This document shows positions 53,834-62,559 of a stretch of DNA of 64,000 bases, piece by piece. Within the stretch, counting starts at the first letter, position 1, and the number at the start of each line of letters is the position of its first letter. A model generated the notes under the pieces. That model worked only from the letters and a program-made list of their open reading frames with translations. It did no database searches and was not told where the DNA came from. Origin of the DNA: Loripinus fragilis (Eukaryota; Mollusca; Bivalvia; Lucinida; Lucinidae); contig OZ026515.1 in NCBI GenBank assembly GCA_964019695.1, positions 139,063,549 through 139,127,548 on the forward strand. Reading direction: 5' to 3'. The position numbers were made by a program, and so were the translations under genes.

Positions 53834-54283
53834 AAATATGAGAAAAAGCCTCAAATAAAAGTCCATGCTGACATATCCCGCAGGCTTACAGTTCTTAAAT
53901 TTAGCCTGAATCTTCATCAACAACAATACTTTATTATTGTGAGCAGTGAAGGCTGAACCAAGTCTGCAAAAATTTCAAATTTGTGCAGACTCTCCTGAGC
54001 TTTCGCTACTTGAAAATATGATAAGTAACAAAATATTATGAGTTGGCCAATTTTTTTTTTTGTTGTCAACTTTTTTTGATTTTCTCAAATCTAATGTGTT
54101 TGGATGAATGTTGTGATATATGACATTGTGCAAGGGGCGAAGACTAAATTTGACTCAAAATCACTTGAAGATACACAATGAGAATATAATACATAATCTC
54201 ACAGGCTTCCTGTTTTGTGAATTCCCTTGAAAGCGTCACATAGTTATTTATAGAATATGACCAGCGCCAGAAAAAATGCAAGT

Positions 54284-54483
54284 ACAGTAAAACGTATGGA
54301 AATGGCCACACTCTAAAAGACCACGAGTTGGTTTTCCAGACCAATTATCGCTTAATGCAGGTCAAAAATTTTGCAGAATGCTCCAAGGGGAGCATTCTGC
54401 AATACTTTCGACCTTCATTAAGCTACTACTTATCAATAAGGTGTTTATTTTTGAGTGGCTGTTTTACACATGTTTTACTGTAG
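54284..54483. mobile_element. rep-D hairpin MITE, copy 3
   Basis: ACAGTAAAACGTATGGAAAT at the left and, inverted, ACAGTAAAACATGTGTAAAA at the right. The central hairpin is TTGCAGAATGCTCC with GGAGCATTCTGCAATAC. Between 53834 and 54283 and from 54484 to 55334 no gene is visible. Confidence 0.85.
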
Positions 54484-55334
54484 TTGTTTCTAGGCACCGT
54501 TTTGTATATCAGAGATTATTTCCACATGCTTCTAATGGTTGACAAAGGTCAATTAAAGTCTCCAACTACATCGTACACTTAGTTGCAATTGCAGACATAC
54601 TTCAGCTGAATCTAAAGAGTTGACCACAAGAACAAGATAATGTTGAAATCCTGATGTATCAGGCCTTTTATGTCGAGACAATATATTTGAATCATGATGG
54701 ACGACAGTTCTAACTAGTTTGTCTATTTTCTAAGAAAATCTGACGTGATTTATAGTTTTGAATCATTCAAAAAACAGGAAAAAAGGAAATTCTATTTCCG
54801 AAAAAGATGAAAACATATATTGTCATATGATGATTTTGTTAATGATGGGTTGTGGTTAAGTAAAATAATTACAATAATACAATTGTCTATTTAAAATTAT
54901 ATGATAATGACGTCATGATGACCCAATATGACTTCACAACGCCATCAGTTAACCTTTAATATGTTTTACTTGGCCTTAATATTAATCCTATGCAGGATTA
55001 TCTGATTGTGCTCAGATCTTAATACATTATTGTTAGCCAGGTGCCACATTCTCTGCCTTCAGGCTAACATCATTTTGAACCGCATATCCAAATATACGGA
55101 GAAGGGCGGGTCCATATAAGTCTTAGTGATGTCAGTGTCACTAGACAGTTACTGGGTGCAAGAATAACCCTAAGGAATGGATTTGATTGATATAAAATTT
55201 TAGTGACTTCGAACTGTAACTGTACTGTATCAATCTATGGAGGCCATGCTGTTTCTGTATTGAAACTCGACTTGACGTGCATCTTTGTTTTTAACCTTAA
55301 ATATCTCGACCCACTGAACAAGACATCTGGCCTC

Positions 55335-55560
55335 GAGGTTAAAAAACCTTTTCATGCTCTACTGAAATGAACATGCAATTTATCCTGCTCATAAATGTTA
55401 AAATGCCGCCAAATGTTGGCATTTTAATATTGATTAACAGGAAAAATATAACATATCAAGAGTTTTAAAGCAAGGAAATCCTAATTTTTCAGCATTTGAG
55501 TTGATAGGCAGTTGAAATTTCATGCCAAATTGAGTTGAGCATGAATAAAGACTTACAACC
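55335..55560. mobile_element. rep-F small inverted element, copy 2
   Basis: GAGGTTAAAAAACCTTTTCA then TGCTCTACTGAAATGAACAT at the left. GAGTTGAGCATGAATAAAG then ACTTACAACCTC at the right is the complement. The core CATAAATGTTAAAATGCC pairs with GGCATTTTAATATTGA. Confidence 0.75.
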
Positions 55561-55827
55561 TCAGGGTCTGGTCGTTGACCATGCCTATATAAATATCGAC
55601 TCAATGCCTCAATATGTGATTAGTACCATATCTTATATTTTATCTTTTCCATTAGAACCACTTCAGTAAGCATCTGAAAGCTTGTATGGTAAAATCTTTT
55701 CCCCGAAAACTGTCTTATTGTTAATAGTGACTCACCGCAGCGCTGATACAAATATATTGCGAAATTATTCCCAGTCAATAATTTGGCCTGGTCGCGTAAA
55801 AATCTGCTTTTGTTGCATTCCCACAAC

Positions 55828-55875
55828 AAAGACGCAGACCAGTCTGCGCATCCGCGCAGTCTGGTCAGCGTCTAA
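55828..55875. repeat. Short hairpin, rep-C-type core
   Basis: GACGCAGACCAGTCTGCGCA and TGCGCGGATG-type complement: GACGCAGACCAG pairs with CTGGTCAGCGTC around a GCGCATCCGCGC centre. Isolated small inverted sequence; nothing else is called to 56180. Confidence 0.7.
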
Positions 55876-56189
55876 GTTATTCGCTATCTGAAATGTACGA
55901 ACTCTAAACTGGCCTTATGCGAAACTTTAAGATTTTTACCTACTCGATGTAGCTGAGCAGGCTGGGTTGAACATGATCAGATCGCAAAAACTTGAAGACA
56001 GGTTTTCTCGCATGGAGGCCCATATCTTCAATTACAAAACTTCTTCCGCGATTCTTGCTTCGATACATAAACAGTGTTAATTCAATGCACCGCACACCCA
56101 CGTTTTTGGCAAAATAAGCATTCTGCATGAAATATGCTGTCTGAAAATATTGCAGCTACTTTGACTTGAAATTAAGCCCCAACAGTTAC

Positions 56190-56302
56190 GTCTGCGTCTG
56201 GCCAGTACTGAATATGGCATGTTACCCATGCGTCTGGCCAGTACTGAATATGGCATGTTACCCATGCGTCTGGCCAGTACTGAATATGGCATGTTACCCA
56301 TA
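56190..56302. repeat. 36-bp minisatellite, 3 copies
   Basis: GCGTCTGGCCAGTACTGAAT then ATGGCATGTTACCCAT occurs three times without change. Because 36 is a multiple of three, the - strand shows MGNMPYSVLARR three times; I treat this as chance. Confidence 0.9.
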
Positions 56303-56432
56303 TCAGGAAAACTATGTTAACTAACCATCAAAACGTTTTTTACGCGGTTTGTTTGTTTGCTACCACCAGGGCCTGTTTTGGTCGCAGTTGCAACCTCTAC
56401 TTACTTATTACTATCATAAACCATGATTATTG

Positions 56433-56678
56433 TTATACTTTTTGATTGGCAATCAGCGATGGCTCATCTGAGCAGCCTCCCCAGAACCTTCGCTGCTTGC
56501 ACAATAAAGCTATAATAGTAGATGCAGACTCAACTTCGATACCTAACATTTTGGCTTCTTCGTTAGAAGACTGTTTCTGTGCATCTGCGTTAAGTTTATC
56601 GCACTGACTGGCCCAGCGTTCTTTTTTACACATCACTACGTACAAGAAATACTTTTTGTTTGTCGACATTTGTCTTAC
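56433..56678 (-). CDS. Terminal exon following the hemopexin exon
   Basis: The proposed acceptor is ATTATAAAG before VRQMSTNKKYFLYVVMCKKE (weak pyrimidine tract). 81 codons and TAA. ACGTAG a little further in is another possible acceptor. The exon carries E/K/Q-rich NADAQKQSSNEEAKMLGIE, then ALLCKQRRFWGGCSDEPSLI. It could instead start a separate short gene at the ATG. Confidence 0.5.
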   Translation of the reverse strand, partial: VRQMSTNKKYFLYVVMCKKERWASQCDKLNADAQKQSSNEEAKMLGIEVESASTIIALLCKQRRFWGGCSDEPSLIANQKV

Positions 56679-57434
56679 CTTTATAATATTTTTGTGTAAC
56701 ATTAGCAACAAAATATGGCATATAAACACTATACTCTATTCGGGTTAACCAGTATATGCTGAGTGGAATTAACAATCCTTATCAATTAGAAGAGTCCATT
56801 TACAATTGTAGGGTGCCAAATGTAGTTCTTATTATTTCTATTATAGATATACATCATGTAAGCTTACAGTGGCGAGCCTGATCAGGAGTCTGATCAGGTT
56901 CTCCATTGTTTGCCTATGTCTCCATGGTTTACGTATGTCCCACAAAAAGGGTGCTTTGCTTATATGGACTGAACGTCTGACTTTGAAGAGATTCAAGGGC
57001 TATTCTGCACGATTCAGATTGCAACGACGCACGATCCTTCCGTGCGTTATCGATACTATTGCCTTTGGGTTCCACATCACTGATATGTTTCGTTATAAAT
57101 TCTCTGTCTTTAATCATGTCTTAGAATTAAACTCAAACATATACGTCGAGTGAGTAGTCACATCGCAGATATCAAACCACTTTTCATACCATTTTCCGAG
57201 GTATTTAACAGAATTCTTTACATGTTTTTGCCTAGGATGAAACAAAACATTTTGCCACACATCTTCGTCTCTAATGAAATACATGGCAGAGTCTTTGTAT
57301 GAATAATAAACAGAGTCTAAGTTATCCGGAAGTGGCTTACTTCCCTCGGCAGCAGGAAATTCCTCTCGTAACATCCTTTGTCTCACACAACAACCTTTCG
57401 TTTCTTTTGGCTCTTTGGGATCAAATATGTAAAC
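56433..57434 (-). CDS. Hemopexin-repeat protein, last two exons (5' part outside or unseen)
   Basis: Two - strand exons join in phase 0 to a reading of about 172 codons and a stop. The first contains PDNLDSVYYSYKDSAMYFIR followed by DEDVWQNVLF, matching the hemopexin blade pattern (P-x-x-[IL]-D-[AS]-[AV]-[FY], a strand, [YF]-F, then V-W). The second reads MSTNKKYFLYVVMCKKERWA, KLNADAQKQSSNEEAK and CKQRRFWGGCSDEP: charged and Cys-bearing, with no fold I recognise. Hemopexin blades bind metals, haem or matrix proteins and are usually secreted, but the ligand here is unknown. Upstream exons should lie right of 57434; I could not find them. Exon readings look coding (no stops, balanced codons), but the middle splice choice is uncertain. 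Confidence 0.55.
56765..56972 (+). repeat. rep-C, copy in the last intron of the hemopexin-type gene
   Basis: TTATCAATTAGAAGAGTCCA, AGTGGCGAGCCTGATCAGG, TCTGATCAGGTTCTCC and GTTTGCCTATGTC match rep-C. GTATGTCCCACAAAAAGGG repeats its end block. Confidence 0.7.
57162..57434 (-). CDS. Hemopexin-type exon
   Basis: Read on the - strand, the acceptor is a strong CTATTTTTCAG before VYIFDPKEPKETKGCCVRQR. The exon continues with MLREEFPAAEGSKPLPDNLD, then VYYSYKDSAMYFIRDEDVW, FHPRQKHVKNSVKYLGKWYE and KWFDICD. The proposed donor is GTGACT at 57161, giving 91 codons, phase 0 to 0. A paired-cysteine GCC and a late C could form a disulphide, as in secreted hemopexin domains. Confidence 0.6.
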
Positions 57435-58320
57435 CTGAAAAATAGCAAGTGTAAGCTTTACAAAAAAGAGCCATTTGAAAGCGAAATTTCAGTAGTTGTT
57501 TCAAACAAATGTGATGAGCTATCAAATGACAGACCCACCCCATCGCCATCTCCGCTCGCGGAAATGGCGATGAGGTTGATGTATCATTTTAGTGCTGTGA
57601 CACCGTGAGACAATACATATTGGTAATATTCACAGAAAGGCTACATGTATCTCGTGCTACACCGCTTTTGCCGGTGCTACCATACTACAGGTTGCAAACT
57701 TGGGCATCAGGGGATAGTTTCGGATTTTGCAGTGGACGATTTTAAAGATATACTGGTAGAGGGGTCAAAAAAGCCCTATTTGGCGATTAAAAGTGTGATA
57801 TTTGAATACATTTGACATGAAAAAAAAAACACTTGTAGGGCATGTACTCCTCTAAGTAAAGTTGGAATTAAATAAGAAAACATTTCTTCCTACTTTATAG
57901 ATCTGGTTCAGGTTGTGTCCCTTACTTCAGCTGTAGCTGTCTGCTGGTTTTAACGAGCTTTAAACAATTCCTGTTTTCTAAGAGATTTTGCGTAAAATCT
58001 AATCGGTTAATGATATATCTCCAATAAATTTTGGATATGTGCAGTGTTGATCGAGAGACTGAAACTGATTGACAGGGCCAACTTCGAGCAGGTACTTCAC
58101 AATTTCCAGGTGACTTGTGGTAGGGTCAATTTTTTTTTACTGTGGAAAAATAGTGGGTGGGGAAATAATAATAAACACTCCACTGGCATCTAGTGTTGTG
58201 CTTAAGGGGCTTTTTTTTATAATGCTGGGTTATGACTTCTTTTGGGAGCAACACAAGGTAGAAATTGAGTCGGTATGTCCTTTTGTTGAGACGTTTTTAA
58301 AATTTTAAAAGAGTATGCAG
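57435..58320. other. No further exon recognised
   Basis: A hairpin CATCGCCATCTCCGCTCGCG with GGAAATGGCGATG is at 57541-57572. The 63-codon frame at 58117 has no motif. I looked here for more - strand hemopexin-type exons and saw none. Confidence 0.5.
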
Positions 58321-58600
58321 CGGCCGGCCGAAAAGTACTCAAAAGAACTGTCCCATGATATCTTGGTCAGTTATGATTGTCATCCTGGCCGTCGTTCCTG
58401 GTCTTGACCAATCTGTTTGACAACCTGATAATATTTTTGAAAGAATATTTTGGAAAAAATGGGTTTGAAACAGGCCTTTAGTTAAGAGTGTGTAATAGAT
58501 AACTAATTGTCTTATTTCTCAACTTAAACATATGTTGTGGGTACCCAAAAGAACCGTCTCAATGAGACGGTTCTTTTGAGCACCCTAAACATATGCTAAA
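58321..58600. repeat. Small palindromic element
   Basis: A 31-bp perfect hairpin AAAAGAACCGTCTCA-A-TGAGACGGTTCTTTT at about 58546-58576, extended by GGGTACCC / GAGCACCC words on its flanks. A diverged half copy, TACTCAAAAGAACTGTCCCA, lies at 58336. From 58601 to 59185 no gene is seen. Confidence 0.75.
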
Positions 58601-59185
58601 AATTATGGGTAAGAAAATATTCACAATTTTACGCTGTTTTTTTAAATCTTAACCTGCGTAAACAGGCGGCAAGAAGCATGCAACAATATCCAGTATGCAA
58701 AGAGATAAATCCCATTATTTAATCAGAAGATCGTCTAGAAAGATTTATGTTATGCTAACAATTATTACAAATACGCAGAACATAAAATAAACAAGAAATT
58801 AACGGTTATTTTGAATTGCAAAACAAATCTCTAGTGACATAAACAAATTTTATGTAAGTTGTATTTGATAATCGACTGTCTGTTGACTTCTTAATCGCAA
58901 TAGGCTCTCAATCAGTCTGCTGCATACAGCTGCGTGCCAGAAGTTAGGTTTTCTCTAAAATTTATATCTCCGCAGACATAGCACGTTTAATAGCATGCGC
59001 GGCGGTGTGCCCTGGCGACGTCTACTTTTAGTCATCAACGTATGTCACAGAGGGCCGTATGTACGGACCTGCTTCGAGAAGCATGATTTTCCAAGGGGAT
59101 CCACCATGTCCCCTCCTGTTCCCTCCTCTGGATAGGACTGCCAACTAAACTTGTAGGTTTTCATTGCAATAAAATATTTTACATA

Positions 59186-59393
59186 CAGTAAAACCTGTGT
59201 AAGACGACCAGTCTCAAAAAGACCACAAATTGGTTTTCATGACCAATTATCGCTTAATGTAGGTCAAAAGTATTGCAGAATGCTCCAAAGGAAGTATTCT
59301 GCAATACTTTCGACCTTCAATAAGCTATCATTTGTCATTCAGACCTTTGTTTTATCTAATTTTGAGTGACCGTTTAACACAGAATTTAATGTA
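59186..59393. mobile_element. rep-D hairpin MITE, copy 4
   Basis: TACAGTAAAACCTGTGTAAG at the left; GTTTAACACAGAATTTAATG at the right is a diverged complement. The centre is AGTATTGCAGAATGCTCC with GTATTCTGCAATACTTTCG. Confidence 0.85.
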
Positions 59394-59427
59394 CACACAT
59401 TTACATGAGCAATAATAATATTGGTGT

Positions 59428-60178
59428 CAGCCCTTATGTTTCCCTGTACCTCTTATGAATCTATATTGACGTCAGCCCTTGTGTTCCCATTATACCTCTG
59501 GCGTCAGCCCTTATATTCCCCTTGTACCTCTTATGAATCTATATTGGCGTCAGACCTTATGTTCCACTTGTATCTCTTATGAATATATATTGGTGACAGC
59601 CCTTATGTTCCCATTGTACCTCTGGCGTCAGCCCTTATGTTCCCCTTGTATCTCTTATGAATCTATATTGGCGTCAGCCCTTATGTCCCATTGTATCTCT
59701 TATGAATCTATATTGGCGTCAGCCCTTATGTTCCCCTTGTACCTCTTATGAATCTATATTGGCGTCAGCCCTTATGTTCCCCTTGTACCTCTTACGAATT
59801 TATATTGGCTTCAGCCCTTATGTTCCCCTTGTACCTCTTATGAATCTATATTGTCGTCAGCCCTTATGTTCCCATTGTATCTCTTAAGAATCTATATTGG
59901 CGTCAGCCCTTATGTTCCCCTTGTACTTCTTATGAATCTATATTGGCGTCAGCCCTTATGTTCCCATTGTACCTCCGGCGTCAGCCCTTATGTTCCCCTT
60001 GTACCTCTTATGAATCTATATTGGCGTCAGCCCTTATGTTCCCCTTGTACCTCTTATGAATCTATATTGGCGTCAGCCCTTATGTTCCCATTGTACCTCT
60101 GGCGTCAGCCCTTATGTTCCCCTTGTACCTCTTATGAATCTATATTGGCGTCAGCCCTTATGTTCGCCTTGTACCTAC
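59428..60178 (+). repeat. 46-bp minisatellite with interspersed 32-bp short units
   Basis: The unit is GGCGTCAGCCCTTATGTTCC, CCTTGTACCTCTTATG, AATCTATATT; about 17 copies. Some units are 32 bp, lacking the TTATGAATCTATAT part, and carry CCATTGTACCTCTGG instead. Long and short units alternate in a higher-order pattern. Long frames over this region (59479-60201) arise only because the repeat lacks stops in some frames. Confidence 0.93.
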
Positions 60179-60519
60179 TACAGTGGTGGATGGTGATTTA
60201 AATACTAATATGCGCAATACTATTCTCTTTACGCACGATAAATGTCAAAAGAGCCCAGGTTTTGCTGTCTGTTACATCAGACGGTTATATTTCTAATATT
60301 CCAGACAAAATCACGATTTCCCAATATAAGCTGTCAGTTTAAGGAATCAAGCAGAAACTGAGCTCCGATCTTTATATAAAAACCTGATGATGCTTATTCT
60401 GAACAGTCCGCCCTTCTGTCTCTTATGAAATTTCTTTTGATTATAATTGCTAGCTTCCTACATCCATGATTTTAAGATGGTAGCTAGTCTGTGTAGATGA
60501 GCAGGATACAGTAAATTCG

Positions 60520-60725
60520 GAAATTTTCGAGAGGGTTTTATTTTCGCGAAGTTTCGCGGTTGCGAAGTTTCGTGAAAATGAAACCCTCGCGAAATGGCGA
60601 ATTCACTCTATCGTTTACTGATGTATGTAAGTCATGTCCTAGTCGCGAATTTTTAACGTCGCAAATATGTCTTTTAACGCTATTCGCGATAATAAGATTC
60701 TCGTGAAAATTTCCAAATTTTCAGT
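60520..60725. repeat. CGCGAA-rich inverted element
   Basis: AATTCGGAAATTTTCGAGAG at the left and, inverted, AATTTGGAAATTTTCACGAG at the right. Inner TTTCGCGAAGTTTCGCGG and GTGAAAATGAAACCCTCGCG are also inverted. About 205 bp, CpG-bearing in an otherwise CpG-poor area. Confidence 0.75.
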
Positions 60726-60789
60726 ACTTGGATTAAAGCGTAGTGCCAACGCTGAATATATGCAATCGCCAAACCCTCATTTAATTTCG

Positions 60790-61050
60790 TGGGCCCAAAA
60801 TTACAATGGCTACTTAAAGTTAAGGAATTATTTAAGTTAAGTATTGATTTGTTAGGTTGCTAAAATAACGTTTCGAACTCATTTAAATCAAAGAAGTTTC
60901 ATTTTTTCTAATTATCACAATGATATCTTTGACCATAGGTACTGCATCAATCCAGGCAATTTATTAAGCATTTAATGTAACATGTTGAAATTTCAATGCT
61001 TAACTTAAGTCGCTCTTAACTTTAAGGAAGCATTGTAATTTTGGGCTCTG
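60790..61050. mobile_element. MITE with about 35-bp TIRs
   Basis: The left end GGGCCCAAAATTACAATGGC then ACTTAAAGTTAAGG pairs with the right end CCTTAACTTT-like block: reverse-complemented it reads AGAGCCCAAAATTACAATGC then TTCCTTAAAGTTAAG. About 260 bp. No coding frame. Confidence 0.82.
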
Positions 61051-61177
61051 AACATTAGAAATTCGAGTATTAAAACTTGCAATTTGCCTTCAAAATATTA
61101 GCAATTTTAAGTTTAAACACCCATGCTCATCGCGTCGAACTGGATGTAGGATATCACCGGCCATTTGAGGGTTAACT

Positions 61178-61547
61178 CAGCTCTCTGGGGCGAGCGTCTT
61201 ATCTGAAAAGTTTCGATATTTCAGAACGCGGCTCAGATTTACATATAATAAATTTCGATGCTCAACTCAGCTGAGCATGAAATTTTTCCTGCTCTTAAAT
61301 GTTAAAATGACACGTTTGTTGGCTTTTTAACATTTATTAGCATATGAGAGAATTAAAGCAATGTACTACTTTGTTTATTGGTATTTTAGTTTTCATGAGC
61401 AGTTCAAATGTCGTGCTCAGCTGAGTAGAGCATGAAAAAAGTTTTATACATTTGTAAACTCGGGGCCAGCTCTCTGAGGCGAGCTGCCGTTTTTAGTGTC
61501 TAATCTGAGAAGTGTGGATATTTCAGAACACGGCTCTGATTTACATA
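61178..61547 (+). repeat. Direct duplication flanking a rep-F element
   Basis: AGCTCTCTGGGGCGAGCG ... GATATTTCAGAACGCGGCTC at 61178-61245 recurs as AGCTCTCTGAGGCGAGCT ... GATATTTCAGAACACGGCTC at 61470-61540. The rep-F copy (61256-61440: GATGCTCAACTCAGCTGAGC to CAGCTGAGTAGAGCATGAAA) lies between them. Similarity is too long and too diverged for a target duplication, so this is an older segment duplication. Confidence 0.75.
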
Positions 61548-61739
61548 ACCCTACTTGGCAAGACAAATCCACTCACTGTATAGATGATGCGTAGACTACA
61601 TTATTCAAGATAGACAAGTTTGTTTTCGATAAGATTGAGCTATGAGTCATTCTTCCTTTAAAAGTACAATTTGTTTCTCCTGCGATGGGTTATGAAATCG
61701 GATATTACGACGCAAAAGTCATAAATGCTTTATGGATTA

Positions 61740-62001
61740 ATATTTGGACGCTTCAAAGAATAGACTGTCTGTAAACAGATCTGAGCAATGCGCAATCGCA
61801 ACGCAACGCAGAATGCGCGTGCGTTATTTTCACGGTGCATGCGCAAGATCGATTCTAATAGAGTTGTTTTCAAATTGCGCAGGCGCTGTCAAGAGTTTTG
61901 CAGCGGTTCCACTATCTTCGATCTGTTATGTTGCGCGGGTCAGTTTAGGTTCTTCTGCAAACAGATCGAAATGGAAGGGACGTATCGACCCAGCGTAAAT
62001 T
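61740..62001 (+). promoter_or_regulatory. Candidate promoter and first exon
   Basis: A CpG-richer island in AT-rich DNA. GTGCATGCGCAA at 61835-61846 matches the NRF-1 site pattern (YGCGCAYGCGCR) at most positions, with further TGCGC words at 61789, 61814 and 61876. ATGGAAGGGACGTATCGACC at 61971 opens a 10-codon reading (MEGTYRPSVN) that ends at a strong donor, GTAAGT at 62002. That would make a short first coding exon whose gene continues to the right. Unspliced frames of 84 and 114 codons overlap. Nothing identifies the product. Confidence 0.3.
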
Positions 62002-62559
62002 GTAAGTTTATGGACAGACGCTTTCGCAGACTTTTGGCCGAATTTTTAATCGATCCATGGTCTGGAGGTGTCTGGTACATTCTCGAGGGCAAATTACTGC
62101 CTGGTCATAATTATACAGTACATCTGAGCTGATTCACAGACAGTTCGCGACTAAAATCATATGCTTCGAGGTCTGCTGTGGTCTTTTAGAAGCTTCTCAA
62201 ACAAACAGTGTTCGTCCTGATAAGATTGCTCCATGCTCATCAGGATCCACACTGTTATGCATGCAAAGAAAAAAACTATCTGTTATCAAAAGCGGAGGAA
62301 TCTGCAGAGGGCATTTAGAGCTACGATTTCGATGCTGCATGTTGGGTCGTCTGCTTATAAACTTTACGTACAGTTTGGATCCATATCAGACCCAAAGTAT
62401 TGCCAGGCCAAAGATCCAAACTGTGCCATCCGAATGCCATTCCTGAAAGATTTATTTTGAAAAAGAAAGTTTATTCTGAAGAAGAAAATATCAGCAGACG
62501 ACAAAAAGCATGTAGGGCCAGATCTGTGGATTTTTGTCTGAACAAGCTAAATTACTATA
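62002..62559. other. No gene recognised
   Basis: Short overlapping frames (62233-62460, 62261-62446) lack motifs. If the first-exon candidate is real this is its intron. Confidence 0.4.

Noticed and set aside
56077..56301. A frame with three MGNMPYSVLARR repeats
   Set aside because: A 36-bp minisatellite in which three identical DNA copies give identical peptide; no sign of selection at the codon level.
59479..60201. Overlapping frames of 76-116 codons with repeated YESILASALMFPL-type units
   Set aside because: They are the 46-bp minisatellite read in different frames; the unit is not a multiple of three and no family motif is present.
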